Positions 47,451-55,751 of a stretch of 64,000 bases of DNA are shown piece after piece. Numbering within the stretch: the stretch's first letter is position 1; every line of letters begins with the position of its first letter. Origin of the DNA: Brevundimonas sp. Root1279. GTDB lineage: Bacteria; Pseudomonadota; Alphaproteobacteria; Caulobacterales; Caulobacteraceae. The notes under the pieces are model-generated. The model searched no databases. It saw nothing but the letters and a program-made list of their open reading frames with translations, and had not been told where the DNA came from. The DNA is taken from NCBI RefSeq assembly GCF_001425945.1, contig NZ_LMEB01000004.1, positions 110,537 through 174,536 of the forward strand. The letters run 5' to 3'. Both the position numbers and the translations under genes were made by a program.

Positions 47451-48238
47451 TGCTGATCGATAGCCATGTGAACCTGCACGCACACCAGTTCGATGAGGAC
47501 CGCGACGACGTCATCGCGCGCGCCCGCGACGCCGGCGTCGGCCTGATGGTCGAGATCTCGGACCGGCTGGCCACCTTCGAGGCCACCCACGCCCTGGCCA
47601 TGGCCAACGACGACATCTGGTGCACCGTCGGCGTCCATCCGCACGAGGCCCGCCACTACGAGGACCTGACCGCCGCCCGCCTGGCCGAGCTGGCCGCGCG
47701 GCCGCGGGTGATCGGCATCGGCGAGTGCGGCCTGGACTTCCACTACGACCTCAGCCCGCGCGACGTGCAGGCGGCGGTGTTTCGCCAGCACATCGAGGCC
47801 GCGCGCCTGACCCGCCTGCCGTTGGTGGTGCACACCCGCGAGGCCGACCAGGTCATGGGCGACATCCTGGCCGAGGAGCAGGCCAAGGCGCCGTTCGTAT
47901 TCCTCATGCACTGCTACACGAGCGGGCCGGAACTGGCTGTTCGTGCAGCGGAACTGGGTGGCTGGTTCTCGGTGTCGGGCATCGCCACCTTCAAGGCGGC
48001 GAGCGAAGTCCGCCAGATCATCGCCGCGATGCCGGCGGACCGGATCATCATCGAGACCGACTGTCCCTATCTGGCGCCGGTCCCGCACCGCGGCCGCCGC
48101 AATGAGCCGGCCTATGTCGGCCACGTCCTCGACAAGCTGGCCGAGATCCGCGGCTGGACCCGCGACGACGCGGAGGCCCGCACCACCGACGCCTTCTTCC
48201 GCCTGTTCGACCGCATACCGAGGCCGGAAGGCGCATGA
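47450..48238 (+). CDS. tatD: TatD-family metal-dependent hydrolase
   Basis: The 262-residue TIM-barrel protein shows the family signature blocks GVHPHEA, IGIGECGLDFHYD, PLVVHTREAD, FLMHCYTSG and ETDCPYLAP. These proteins act as metal-dependent DNases in DNA repair. The N-terminal metal motif, normally DSHCHLD, reads DSHVNLH, so the second His of the HxH pair is replaced by Asn, with further His residues at positions 10 and 12. The gene is wedged between holB (one-base overlap) and the MBL gene (four-base overlap). Confidence 0.92.
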   Translation: MLIDSHVNLHAHQFDEDRDDVIARARDAGVGLMVEISDRLATFEATHALAMANDDIWCTVGVHPHEARHYEDLTAARLAELAARPRVIGIGECGLDFHYDLSPRDVQAAVFRQHIEAARLTRLPLVVHTREADQVMGDILAEEQAKAPFVFLMHCYTSGPELAVRAAELGGWFSVSGIATFKAASEVRQIIAAMPADRIIIETDCPYLAPVPHRGRRNEPAYVGHVLDKLAEIRGWTRDDAEARTTDAFFRLFDRIPRPEGA

Positions 48239-49047
48239 CCGACACGGCGGGCCAGCTCGAGATCGTCATCCTCGGCTGCGGCTCGTCCGGCGGCGTGCCG
48301 CGCGGGGACGGCGACTGGGGCGCCTGCGATCCGGCTGAGCCGAAGAACGCCCGCACCCGCTGCTCGGCCCTGATCCGCCGCCATGGCCCGGACGGCGTGA
48401 CCAGCGTCCTGATCGATACCTCGCCCGACCTGCGCGCCCAGATGCTGGCCGCTCAGGTCAAGCACGTCGACGCCGTCCTCTACACCCACGACCACGCCGA
48501 CCAGACCCATGGCATCGACGACCTGCGCGTCTTCGCCATGCGCGCCCGCCGTCGGATCCCGGCCTTCATGGACGCCGCCACCCGCGCGGCCCTGTTCAGT
48601 CGCTTCGGCTACATCTTCGAGAGCGTCGAGGGCTATCCGGCCATCGTCGAGGCCCACGACATCCCGCCGCACGGCGAGACCTGGGCGGTTGACGGTCCTG
48701 GCGGCCCTGTGCCGGTCGTGACCTTCGATCAGGCTCACGGCCCCATCCGCTCGGTGGGCTACCGCATCGGGCCGGTGGCCTATTCGAGCGACGTCTCCGA
48801 CCTGGACGAGGCGGCCTTCGACGCCATCCGCGGCGCCGACCTCTGGATCGTCGACGCCCTGCGCTGGACCCCGCATCCGACCCACGCTCACGTTGAGAAG
48901 ACTCTCGACTGGATCGCCCGTTCAGGCGTCAAGCGCGCGGTCTTGTCGAACCTGCATATCGACCTGGATTACAAAGGTTTGGCGGCCCTTGTTCCCAAGA
49001 ACGTCGAGGTGGCGTTCGACGGTTGGAGCGAGCGCTTCGCCCTCTGA
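48235..49047 (+). CDS. MBL-fold hydrolase (PhnP-like)
   Basis: The 270-residue metallo-beta-lactamase-fold protein starts ILGCGSSGGVPR and contains the di-metal motif THDHADQTHGIDD (HxHxDH), then later YSSDVSDLDEAA and SNLHIDLDYKGL, as in PhnP and related cyclic phosphodiesterases. The cellular substrate is not known for this chromosomal position, although tatD-mbl pairs are common in alphaproteobacteria. It overlaps tatD by four bases. Its stop codon directly abuts the stop of the convergent hemB gene. Confidence 0.9.
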   Translation: MTDTAGQLEIVILGCGSSGGVPRGDGDWGACDPAEPKNARTRCSALIRRHGPDGVTSVLIDTSPDLRAQMLAAQVKHVDAVLYTHDHADQTHGIDDLRVFAMRARRRIPAFMDAATRAALFSRFGYIFESVEGYPAIVEAHDIPPHGETWAVDGPGGPVPVVTFDQAHGPIRSVGYRIGPVAYSSDVSDLDEAAFDAIRGADLWIVDALRWTPHPTHAHVEKTLDWIARSGVKRAVLSNLHIDLDYKGLAALVPKNVEVAFDGWSERFAL

Positions 49048-50052
49048 TCAGGCCCCCAGCAACCGCGCAGCCTGCGGCGCGAAATAGCTCAGCACGCCTG
49101 CGGCGCCCGCCCGCTTGAAGGCGTGCAGACTCTCCAGGATCGCCCGGTCTTCCTCCAGCCAGCCGCTGGCGATCGAGGCGCGCATCATCGAATACTCGCC
49201 CGACACCTGGTAGGCGAAGGTCGGGACGCGGAAGGTCTCCGACACGCGCCGCACGATGTCGAGGTACAGCATCCCCGGCTTGACCATCACGGCGTCGGCG
49301 CCCTCGGAGAGGTCCATGGCCACCTCGCGCAGGGCCTCGTCGGTGTTGGCGAAATCCATCTGATAGGTCTTCTTGTCGCCGCGCAGCGCCTTGGCCGAGC
49401 CGACCGCATCGCGGTACGGGCCGTAGAAGGCGGAAGCGTATTTGGCGGCGTAGGAGAGGATCAGAACGTCCTGATATCCATTGGCTTCCAGCGCTTCGCG
49501 GATGGCCTGGACGCGGCCGTCCATCATGTCCGAGGGCGCCACCACGTCGGCGCCGGCGTGGGCGTGGATGAAGGCCTGCTCGGCCAGTCGCTCCAGGGTG
49601 GCGTCATTGACGATGCGGTCGCCCTCGACGACGCCGTCGTGGCCGTGGTCGGTGTAGCAGTCCAGGGCGACGTCGGTGATCACGCCGATCTCCGGCGCGG
49701 CGTCCTTGATGGCCTTGATGCAGTCAGGGACCAGGCCGTCCGGGTCGGTCGCCCCGGTTCCGACGCCGTCCTTGAGGGCGCCGTCGACGTTGGGGAACAG
49801 GGCCACGGCGGGGATGCCCAGGTCGCGCGCCTCGACGGCGGCGGCGGCGGCGGCCTTGGGCGACAGGCGGAAGACGCCGGGCATGGAGGTCACCGGAACG
49901 CGGTCCTCTGCGCCGTCATGTACGATCAGCGGCCAGACCAGGTCCGCCGGCGTCAGCGTCGTCTCGGCCACCAGCCGGCGCACCCAGGGCGAGCTGCGCA
50001 GGCGGCGCGGACGGGCGTAGGGGAAGGCGGCGGGGGCGAACGGCTGGGTCAT
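49048..50052 (-). CDS. hemB: Delta-aminolevulinic acid dehydratase (porphobilinogen synthase)
   Basis: It condenses two 5-aminolevulinate molecules to porphobilinogen. The 334-residue barrel has the two Schiff-base lysines in SYAAKYASAFYGP and VMVKPGMLYLD. The metal segment DVALDCYTDHGHDG lacks the Cys triad of zinc enzymes and fits the Mg/K-type alphaproteobacterial form. The gene lies about 7.6 kb from hemA. It converges on the MBL gene with no intergenic base. Confidence 0.96.
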   Translation of the reverse strand: MTQPFAPAAFPYARPRRLRSSPWVRRLVAETTLTPADLVWPLIVHDGAEDRVPVTSMPGVFRLSPKAAAAAAVEARDLGIPAVALFPNVDGALKDGVGTGATDPDGLVPDCIKAIKDAAPEIGVITDVALDCYTDHGHDGVVEGDRIVNDATLERLAEQAFIHAHAGADVVAPSDMMDGRVQAIREALEANGYQDVLILSYAAKYASAFYGPYRDAVGSAKALRGDKKTYQMDFANTDEALREVAMDLSEGADAVMVKPGMLYLDIVRRVSETFRVPTFAYQVSGEYSMMRASIASGWLEEDRAILESLHAFKRAGAAGVLSYFAPQAARLLGA

Positions 50053-50068
50053 GAAGCGCTCATATAGT

Positions 50069-50255
50069 CCTTCTCCCGTTGGGAGAAGGTGGCCGGGCGG
50101 AGCCCGGTCGGATGAGGGTCGACAGGATCAGTCGGCGTAAGCCGTAGAACCGGCCCCATCGCGGCTTCGCCGAATGCCAAGCCGCGACCCTCACCCTTTC
50201 GCGCAGCCGCTCGCTTCGCTCTCGGGCGCTCAAGCCCTCTCCCATTGGGAGAGGG
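50069..50255. repeat. Palindromic intergenic element with terminal hairpins
   Basis: The element is bounded by CCTTCTCCC-GTT-GGGAGAAGG (50069-50089) and CCCTCTCCC-ATT-GGGAGAGGG (50235-50255). A long-range pair ATGAGGGTCG/CGACCCTCA sits inside. The ends are imperfect inverted repeats of each other. It fills the gap between hemB and the M23 gene and has the look of a MITE-like or extragenic palindromic element; no coding frame in it is supported. Confidence 0.65.
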
Positions 50256-50258
50256 GTC

Positions 50259-51326
50259 CTAGCGCGCGACGAAGATCTCGCCGCTGTCGACGTGGCCGTT
50301 CACCGGCGTCGAGCCGTCGTCCAGGACCAGGTCGCTGAAGGTCGAGGGCACGCCTTCCCCTCGCATGTCGGCGGCGTCGACTCGCTGGTAGTGCAGGTGA
50401 GGGAAGAGCGAACTGCCGGAGGCCCCGATCGCCGCCACGGTCTGGCCCGGTTCGACCCGATCGCCGACCCGGACCTTGGCGCTGCCCTGCTGGATGTGGC
50501 CCAGCATGTCGAAGGTCCCGTCGCCGCGGTCGATGACCACGACATTGCCGAAAACCAGGTTGATGTCGTCTTTGAGCGTCGCGGGGTCGAACTGGCGGTC
50601 ATCGGGCCGGTCGTCGCGGACCTGGACGACGACGCCGGCGCTCGGCACCCGCACCGGCTGGCCGAAACCGAACCAGTCGCTGTTGTCGGCGCCGTCGCCC
50701 GAATGCATCCGGCCCTCGGCGTCGACGGGGACGAAGTCGTAGCTGTAGCGCATGGCGTTGCTGGAGAAGCCGAAGGCCTTGAGCGGCGGCAGAAGATAGT
50801 CCCAGCGGCGATGGTGCGACAGGGCGTCATGCCCGTCCCAGACCAGCACCCGGCCGGTCACCGGCGAGACCCCTGGCGCGGCGTCGACGGCGCGCACCGG
50901 CGAGTCGGCGGTGACCACCACATCGTCCTGCCCCTCGGCGGACAGGGTCGCCTTGATCCGCACCGAGGCCACGGGCCGGCCCGCCGGGGCATATTCGAAC
51001 GGGTTGAACAACAGCTGTTCCTCGCCCGGGTCCAGCGTCCGGTCGGGCAGGGTCTGGATCGACGGCGCCGAGCCGTTGCCGTCCAAACGCCGGGTCAGCA
51101 GGGCGCGGCCGTCGGCGCCGATGAAGGTCACCTCCAGCTCGCTCACCTCGACGGCGTGAGCACCTTGGTTGGTCAGGGCCAGGTCGAAGTTCAGCGCCTG
51201 GCCATAGCGGGTCTGCTCGACGAAGGGCTTTTCGGGAAGGATGCGGCCTTCGACCTGCGCCAGGGCAGGGCCCGCCGGCAGGGCGGCGCCCAAGACCGCC
51301 AGCATCGCAACACTGATCCGCATCAT
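50259..51326 (-). CDS. Exported M23-like (LytM-fold) protein
   Basis: The 355-residue protein has a Sec signal (MMRISVAMLAVLGAALPAGPALA). An immunoglobulin-like N-terminal region (about residues 25-150) precedes a LytM beta-sheet domain with VFGNVVVIDRGDGTFDMLGHI, VRVGDRVEPGQTVAAIGASG and PHLHYQ (the HxH ligand pair). The first zinc-ligand motif HxxxD is replaced by RYSYD in NAMRYSYDF. The start at 51326 is chosen for GGGGAG seven bases upstream. It may hydrolyse or merely bind peptidoglycan. Confidence 0.8.
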   Translation of the reverse strand: MMRISVAMLAVLGAALPAGPALAQVEGRILPEKPFVEQTRYGQALNFDLALTNQGAHAVEVSELEVTFIGADGRALLTRRLDGNGSAPSIQTLPDRTLDPGEEQLLFNPFEYAPAGRPVASVRIKATLSAEGQDDVVVTADSPVRAVDAAPGVSPVTGRVLVWDGHDALSHHRRWDYLLPPLKAFGFSSNAMRYSYDFVPVDAEGRMHSGDGADNSDWFGFGQPVRVPSAGVVVQVRDDRPDDRQFDPATLKDDINLVFGNVVVIDRGDGTFDMLGHIQQGSAKVRVGDRVEPGQTVAAIGASGSSLFPHLHYQRVDAADMRGEGVPSTFSDLVLDDGSTPVNGHVDSGEIFVAR

Positions 51327-51477
51327 CCGTTTGCTCCCCATCTGTTTCGTCCATGAGGCCGCGGGCGGACCGTTCAGATGCACCCTATCGCCTCGACGCG
51401 GCGCCGCCGCCTCGGTAGAAGCCGCCCGACCAATCACGACAGCGGCGTCCAGCCGCGAACCGCTCCGGGAAACGACC

Positions 51478-52617
51478 ATGGACTTCGCCCTCACCGACGA
51501 CCAGCGCGCCATCCAGGACGCCGCGCGCGCCTTCGCCGACGCCGAGCTGGCCCCGCACAGCGCCGAGTGGGACGAGACCAAGCATTTCCCCGTCGACGTC
51601 ATGCGTCATGCCGCCGAGATGGGCTTCTGCGGCATCTACACCGGCGAGGAGCACGGCGGCCTGGCGCTGGGCCGTGTCGAGGCGGCGGTGATCTTCGAGG
51701 AGTTGTCGCGCGGCGACGTGTCGACGGCTGCCTTCATCTCGATCCACAACATGGCGACGTGGATGATCGACCGCTTCGGCTCGGACGATCTGCGCGGCCG
51801 CTACGTGCCGTCGCTGGTGACCATGGAGAAGATCGCCAGCTACTGCCTGACCGAGCCCGGCTCCGGCTCCGACGCGGCGGCGCTGCGGACGACGGCGCGG
51901 CTGGACGGCGACCACTACGTCCTGAACGGCTCCAAGGCCTTCATCTCGGGCGCCGGGACCTCGGACGTCTATGTCGTCATGGCCCGCACCGGCGTCGACG
52001 GGCCCAAGGGCATCTCCACCTTCGTGGTCGACAAGGATGCGCCGGGCCTCAGCTTCGGCGCCCAGGAGAAGAAGATGGGCTGGAACTCGCAGCCCACCGC
52101 CATTGTCAGCTTCGACGACTGCCGCATCCCCGCCGCCAATCTGCTCGGCAAGGAAGGCGACGGCTTCCGCTACGCCATGATGGGCCTGGACGGCGGTCGC
52201 CTGAACATCGCCGCCTGCTCGCTGGGCGGCGCCCGCCTGGCGCTCGAGGCCTCGCTGGACTACGTCAACACGCGCAAGCAGTTCGGCAAGCCGATCGCGG
52301 ACTTCCAGAACACCCAGTTCAAGCTGGCCGACATGGCCACCCAGCTGGACGCCTGCCGTCTGATGGTGATGCGCGGCGCCTGGGCGATGGACACCAACCA
52401 TCCCGAGAAGACCAAATGGTGCGCCATGGCCAAGCGCATGGCCACGGACATCTGCTTCCAGATCGCCGACGAGGCCCTGCAGCTGCACGGCGGCTACGGC
52501 TATCTGAAGGACTACCCGCTGGAGCGCATCGTCCGCGACCTGCGCGTCCACCGCATCCTCGAGGGCACCAACGAGATCATGCGCGTGATCACGGCGCGGG
52601 AGATGCTGCGGCAGTGA
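51478..52617 (+). CDS. Isobutyryl-CoA dehydrogenase-type acyl-CoA dehydrogenase
   Basis: It likely oxidises isobutyryl-CoA to methacrylyl-CoA in valine breakdown using FAD. The 379-residue protein has the acyl-CoA dehydrogenase blocks YCLTEPGSGSDAAALRTTA, GSKAFISGAG and RKQFGKPIADFQNTQFKLADM. YGYLKDYPLERIVRDLRVHRILEGTNEIM contains the catalytic Glu region. Several segments (FISIHNMATWMIDRFG, KKMGWNSQPT, LDGGRLNIAACSLGGA) closely match human ACAD8. The hydrolase and dehydrogenase for the next steps lie 1.1 and 4 kb downstream. The start follows an AACGACC with only a weak ribosome site. Confidence 0.92.
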   Translation: MDFALTDDQRAIQDAARAFADAELAPHSAEWDETKHFPVDVMRHAAEMGFCGIYTGEEHGGLALGRVEAAVIFEELSRGDVSTAAFISIHNMATWMIDRFGSDDLRGRYVPSLVTMEKIASYCLTEPGSGSDAAALRTTARLDGDHYVLNGSKAFISGAGTSDVYVVMARTGVDGPKGISTFVVDKDAPGLSFGAQEKKMGWNSQPTAIVSFDDCRIPAANLLGKEGDGFRYAMMGLDGGRLNIAACSLGGARLALEASLDYVNTRKQFGKPIADFQNTQFKLADMATQLDACRLMVMRGAWAMDTNHPEKTKWCAMAKRMATDICFQIADEALQLHGGYGYLKDYPLERIVRDLRVHRILEGTNEIMRVITAREMLRQ

Positions 52618-52916
52618 GCGACGATCTTCTTCCGGTCGCGGAACGGTTTAGGCATCCGATCGGGCCGCAGGTCCACGCCATTCTTTGGCTGGAGTGGGAC
52701 CCCATCGGGGTCAATGACATCGCGCCGGACGACGAATACGATTCATACGTCGGCCCCGTCATCGACAGCGTAATGAAAGGCGAGGGGGCCGAGCGGATCG
52801 CTGGCTACCTCGATTGGGTCGCAAAGGAGCTTATGGGGCTAGGGGATCCACGGGACCCAAGCCACACGCTAGGAGTTGCCCGGAAGCTCGCTGCTCTGCG
52901 GTCGACCCCGGAATAG
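52614..52916 (+). CDS. Small hypothetical protein coupled to the acyl-CoA dehydrogenase gene
   Basis: A 100-residue frame starts with GTG in a GTGA overlap with the dehydrogenase stop. The acidic, Trp-containing protein (ILWLEWDPIGVNDIAPDDEYDSYVGPVIDSV) resembles a widespread class of small unknowns with an EWDPIGV...DEYDSY core, recalled but not searched. Its base composition is lower in GC than its neighbours. The function is unknown. The overlap and the conserved-looking motif argue for a real gene. Confidence 0.65.
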   Translation: MSDDLLPVAERFRHPIGPQVHAILWLEWDPIGVNDIAPDDEYDSYVGPVIDSVMKGEGAERIAGYLDWVAKELMGLGDPRDPSHTLGVARKLAALRSTPE

Positions 52917-52981
52917 ACTCGATAAGGCCAAGGTGACGACACGCTGAAGGCGTGCCAACCTCTCAACCGGGAGGACACCAC

Positions 52982-53701
52982 ATGAAAATGCTCGTCGCCA
53001 TCGCCGCCGCTGCGCTGCTCGCAACGCCGGCGTTCGCCCAGGACCAGACCGAACTCAACGAGATCGTGGTCACCGGGACACGCATGCAGAGGGACTACCA
53101 GCCCGCCGTCGCGCCGCCTGCGGTGACCGTGACGCGCCGCGCTGACAATCTGATCGTCACGATTCAGGTCGTGAACGACACGCGCGAGGCCGCAGGCCGC
53201 CGCGCCGAACTGATCCAGACCCTGCGCAGCATGGCCCGGGCGGCCGGGAGCCAGCCGGATATCGCCCTGAGCATAGTCGAGGACGGCCAGTTGGTGGCCT
53301 TCACCGAGGACATGGTCTCGACCCTGACGCTCGGCGTCGACGACGACCGCTCGGACACCAGCACCGCGACCCTGATCGTCAAAACCCCGATCCGCGCCGA
53401 CGACACGCTCGACAGCGCATCTGGCCGGATCGAGCGCTTCGTCGAGAGCGCCGACACGTCCGGGAGGTCGCTGGTCGAAATCTACGGCTCGTGGCAGCTG
53501 TCGATCGTCAATCCGATGCAGTACCGCCCCGTCGTTCTGCAGGCGATCTCGGAGGACGCCCGGCGCACGGCGGCGATCTTCGGAGACGGCTACGCGGTCG
53601 ATGTCGGCGGCATGTCGAACACCCTGACCTGGGTGCAGTCCGGTCCGCTCGAGCTGGCGATGTTCGTGCCGTACGACATGCGGATCACGCCCAAGCCCTG
53701 A
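52982..53701 (+). CDS. Exported protein of unknown function with a TonB-box-like N-terminus
   Basis: The 239-residue protein has a clear Sec signal (MKMLVAIAAAALLATPAFA) behind GGGAGGACACCAC. The mature N-terminus reads QDQTELNEIVVTGTRMQRDY, strikingly like the start of TonB-dependent receptors, but no plug or barrel follows. The remaining ~200 residues alternate short strands and helices (VTRRADNLIVTIQVVNDTREAAGRR). They may form a SIMPL-like fold, which is a weak inference. It lies between the acyl-CoA dehydrogenase and 3-hydroxyisobutyryl-CoA hydrolase genes. Confidence 0.75.
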   Translation: MKMLVAIAAAALLATPAFAQDQTELNEIVVTGTRMQRDYQPAVAPPAVTVTRRADNLIVTIQVVNDTREAAGRRAELIQTLRSMARAAGSQPDIALSIVEDGQLVAFTEDMVSTLTLGVDDDRSDTSTATLIVKTPIRADDTLDSASGRIERFVESADTSGRSLVEIYGSWQLSIVNPMQYRPVVLQAISEDARRTAAIFGDGYAVDVGGMSNTLTWVQSGPLELAMFVPYDMRITPKP

Positions 53702-53749
53702 CGGCGACTGAGGCTGGACCCTTCGCCGTCGCCGCCGTATCAGCCGCGC

Positions 53750-54799
53750 ATGACCGAAGAACCCGAAATCCTCGCCCGCATCGAATCCGGCGTCGGCCGC
53801 ATCACCCTGAACCGGCCCAAGGCGCTGCATGCGCTGAACCGGGCCATGTGCGAGGCGATGATCGAGGCGCTGGTCGCCTGGCGCGAGGACGACGCGGTCC
53901 AGTCGATCCTGATCGACCACGCCGGCGAGCGCGGCTTCTGCGCCGGCGGAGACATCCGCATGATCGCCGAGAGCGGGGCAGGGGACGCCTCGGCCGCCAA
54001 GGCCTTCTTCGACACCGAGTACAAGCTCAACCACCTGCTGTTCGAATATCCGAAGGCGGTGACGGCCATCGTCGACGGCATCGTCATGGGCGGCGGCGTC
54101 GGCATTTCCGAGCCCGCCGACGTCCGCATCGCCACCGAGCGCACCACCTACGCCATGCCCGAGACCGGCATCGGCCTGTTCCCGGACGTCGGCGGCGGCT
54201 GGTTCCTGCCGCGCCTGCCCGGCCAGACCGGCGTCTGGCTGGCCCTGACCGGCGCGCGGCTGAAGGCGGCGGACACCGTCTTCCTGGGCATCCACACCCA
54301 CTACATGACCAGCGAGACCGTGGACGCCTTCCGCGCCATCCTGTCCGCTGACCCGGCCTATCCGATCGACGTCGCCGACGGGCTGGAGGAGGACGCCGGC
54401 GAGGCGCCGGTCGAAGCGCATCTGGAGGCCATTGACCGCCTGTTCGCCTTCGACACCGTCGAGGAGATTTTCGCCGCCCTCGAGGCCGACGGCTCCGACT
54501 GGGCCCTGGCCCAGCTGGCCGTGCTCAAGACCAAGTCGCCGCAGTCGATGAAGGTCTCCCTGCGCCAGCTGCGCACGGGCGCCAAGCTGGAGACCTTCGC
54601 CGACAACATGGCGATGGAGTATCGCCTCGGCGGCCGCATGGTGCGCACCCCTGACTTCCAGGAAGGCGTCCGCGCCGTCGTCGTAGACAAGGACAACGCC
54701 CCGAAATGGTCCCCGGCCGACCTGTCGGGCGTCACCGACGCCGACCTCGACGCCCTGTTCGCCCCGCTGCCGGCGGGCGAGGAGTGGAAGCCGCTGTAA
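53750..54799 (+). CDS. 3-hydroxyisobutyryl-CoA hydrolase
   Basis: The 349-residue crotonase-fold protein hydrolyses 3-hydroxyisobutyryl-CoA in valine degradation. It has RITLNRPKALHALN, the oxyanion segment GFCAGGDIRMIAES, GGGVGISEPADVRIATE and the catalytic Glu in AMPETGIGLFPDVGGGW. The length (about 350, longer than enoyl-CoA hydratases) and the C-terminal domain fit HIBCH. The position near the isobutyryl-CoA dehydrogenase and the 3-hydroxyisobutyrate dehydrogenase genes supports the call. Confidence 0.92.
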   Translation: MTEEPEILARIESGVGRITLNRPKALHALNRAMCEAMIEALVAWREDDAVQSILIDHAGERGFCAGGDIRMIAESGAGDASAAKAFFDTEYKLNHLLFEYPKAVTAIVDGIVMGGGVGISEPADVRIATERTTYAMPETGIGLFPDVGGGWFLPRLPGQTGVWLALTGARLKAADTVFLGIHTHYMTSETVDAFRAILSADPAYPIDVADGLEEDAGEAPVEAHLEAIDRLFAFDTVEEIFAALEADGSDWALAQLAVLKTKSPQSMKVSLRQLRTGAKLETFADNMAMEYRLGGRMVRTPDFQEGVRAVVVDKDNAPKWSPADLSGVTDADLDALFAPLPAGEEWKPL

Positions 54800-54808
54800 A
54801 GCGTCTAT

Positions 54809-54852
54809 CCCCCTTGCAACCCGGCATTCGCCGGGATGCACGGTGAAGGGGG
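54809..54852. repeat. Nested stem-loop between the hydrolase and methyltransferase-like genes
   Basis: The outer arms CCCCCTT/AAGGGGG enclose CCCGGC/GCCGGG with an ATTC loop. It begins 9 bases after the hydrolase stop. It may act as a terminator without a T-run or be a dispersed hairpin element. Confidence 0.5.
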
Positions 54853-54906
54853 TTGCACTGGCACAGAACAGGCGTAGCTGTGGTCTCCGAAACCGGGAGC
54901 TCATTC

Positions 54907-55689
54907 ATGCGCAATCTGACCGTTCTCGCCGCCGCCGCCGTCCTGCTGAGCGCCTGCAATTCGGACCCGTGGGCCGGGCGTCAGGACCGGATGGCCAACG
55001 ACACCTATGCGGCGATGGCGGTCGCCGAGGTCCAGGCCCAGGCGATCCGTGATCCGCTGCGCCCCGCCGACGAGGTCGCTCGCGACCCGTTGCGCCACCC
55101 GGACCGCATGCTGGCCTTCGCCATGATCGAGCCGGGCGACAAGGTCGCGGACATCCGCCCCGGCGCCGGCTACTTCACCCGTCTGTTCGCCAGGACGGTC
55201 GGAGAGGACGGCAAGGTCTACGCCTTCGTGCCGAACCGCACCGCCGAGCGCGAGAACCCGCGCGCCGACATCCTCGTCGGGGCCTATCCGAACGTCGTGC
55301 GCGTCAACGGCGACCTGAACACCATGAGCTTCCCTGAGCCGCTGGACGTGGTGTTCATGAGCCAGGAGTACCACGACTTCCACATCCCGGCCTTCAACAC
55401 CGATGTGAACGTAATGAACCGGGCGATCTATCAAGCGCTCAAGCCGGGCGGGCTGTTCGTCGTCATCGATCACTCGGGCCGGGCCGGCACCGGCCACACC
55501 GAGGTGCAAAGCCTGCACCGCATCGAAGGCGCCTCGCTGCGCGCCGAGGTCGAGGCCGCTGGCTTCGTCTTCGACGGCGAATCGAACGCCCTGGTGAACA
55601 CCGCCGACGACCGCACCATCAACGTCTTCGACGAGGCCATCCGCGGCCGCACCGACCAGTTCGTCTACCGCTTCCGCAAGCCCCGCTGA
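54907..55689 (+). CDS. Predicted exported lipoprotein with a methyltransferase-like fold
   Basis: The 260-residue protein has a lipoprotein signal ending AVLLSAC (Cys17). A Rossmann-like methyltransferase core follows: KVADIRPGAGYFTRLFA in the place of motif I, LDVVFMSQEYHDFH and LKPGGLFVVIDHSG. The family (COG4798-like, recalled) is annotated as predicted methyltransferase, yet S-adenosylmethionine is not normally available outside the cytosol, so the activity is uncertain. The start follows GGGAG. It is followed by a paralogue. Confidence 0.8.
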   Translation: MRNLTVLAAAAVLLSACNSDPWAGRQDRMANDTYAAMAVAEVQAQAIRDPLRPADEVARDPLRHPDRMLAFAMIEPGDKVADIRPGAGYFTRLFARTVGEDGKVYAFVPNRTAERENPRADILVGAYPNVVRVNGDLNTMSFPEPLDVVFMSQEYHDFHIPAFNTDVNVMNRAIYQALKPGGLFVVIDHSGRAGTGHTEVQSLHRIEGASLRAEVEAAGFVFDGESNALVNTADDRTINVFDEAIRGRTDQFVYRFRKPR

Positions 55690-55751
55690 CGAACACGGCT
55701 GACGGGTCTATGGTCCCGCCCTCGCGCATATGCGCCAAGGGAGGTTCCGTC

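Noticed and set aside
52805..54904. A 699-codon minus-strand frame antisense to the hydrolase and exported protein genes
   Set aside because: It is a shadow of clearly recognised plus-strand genes, with no conserved motif.
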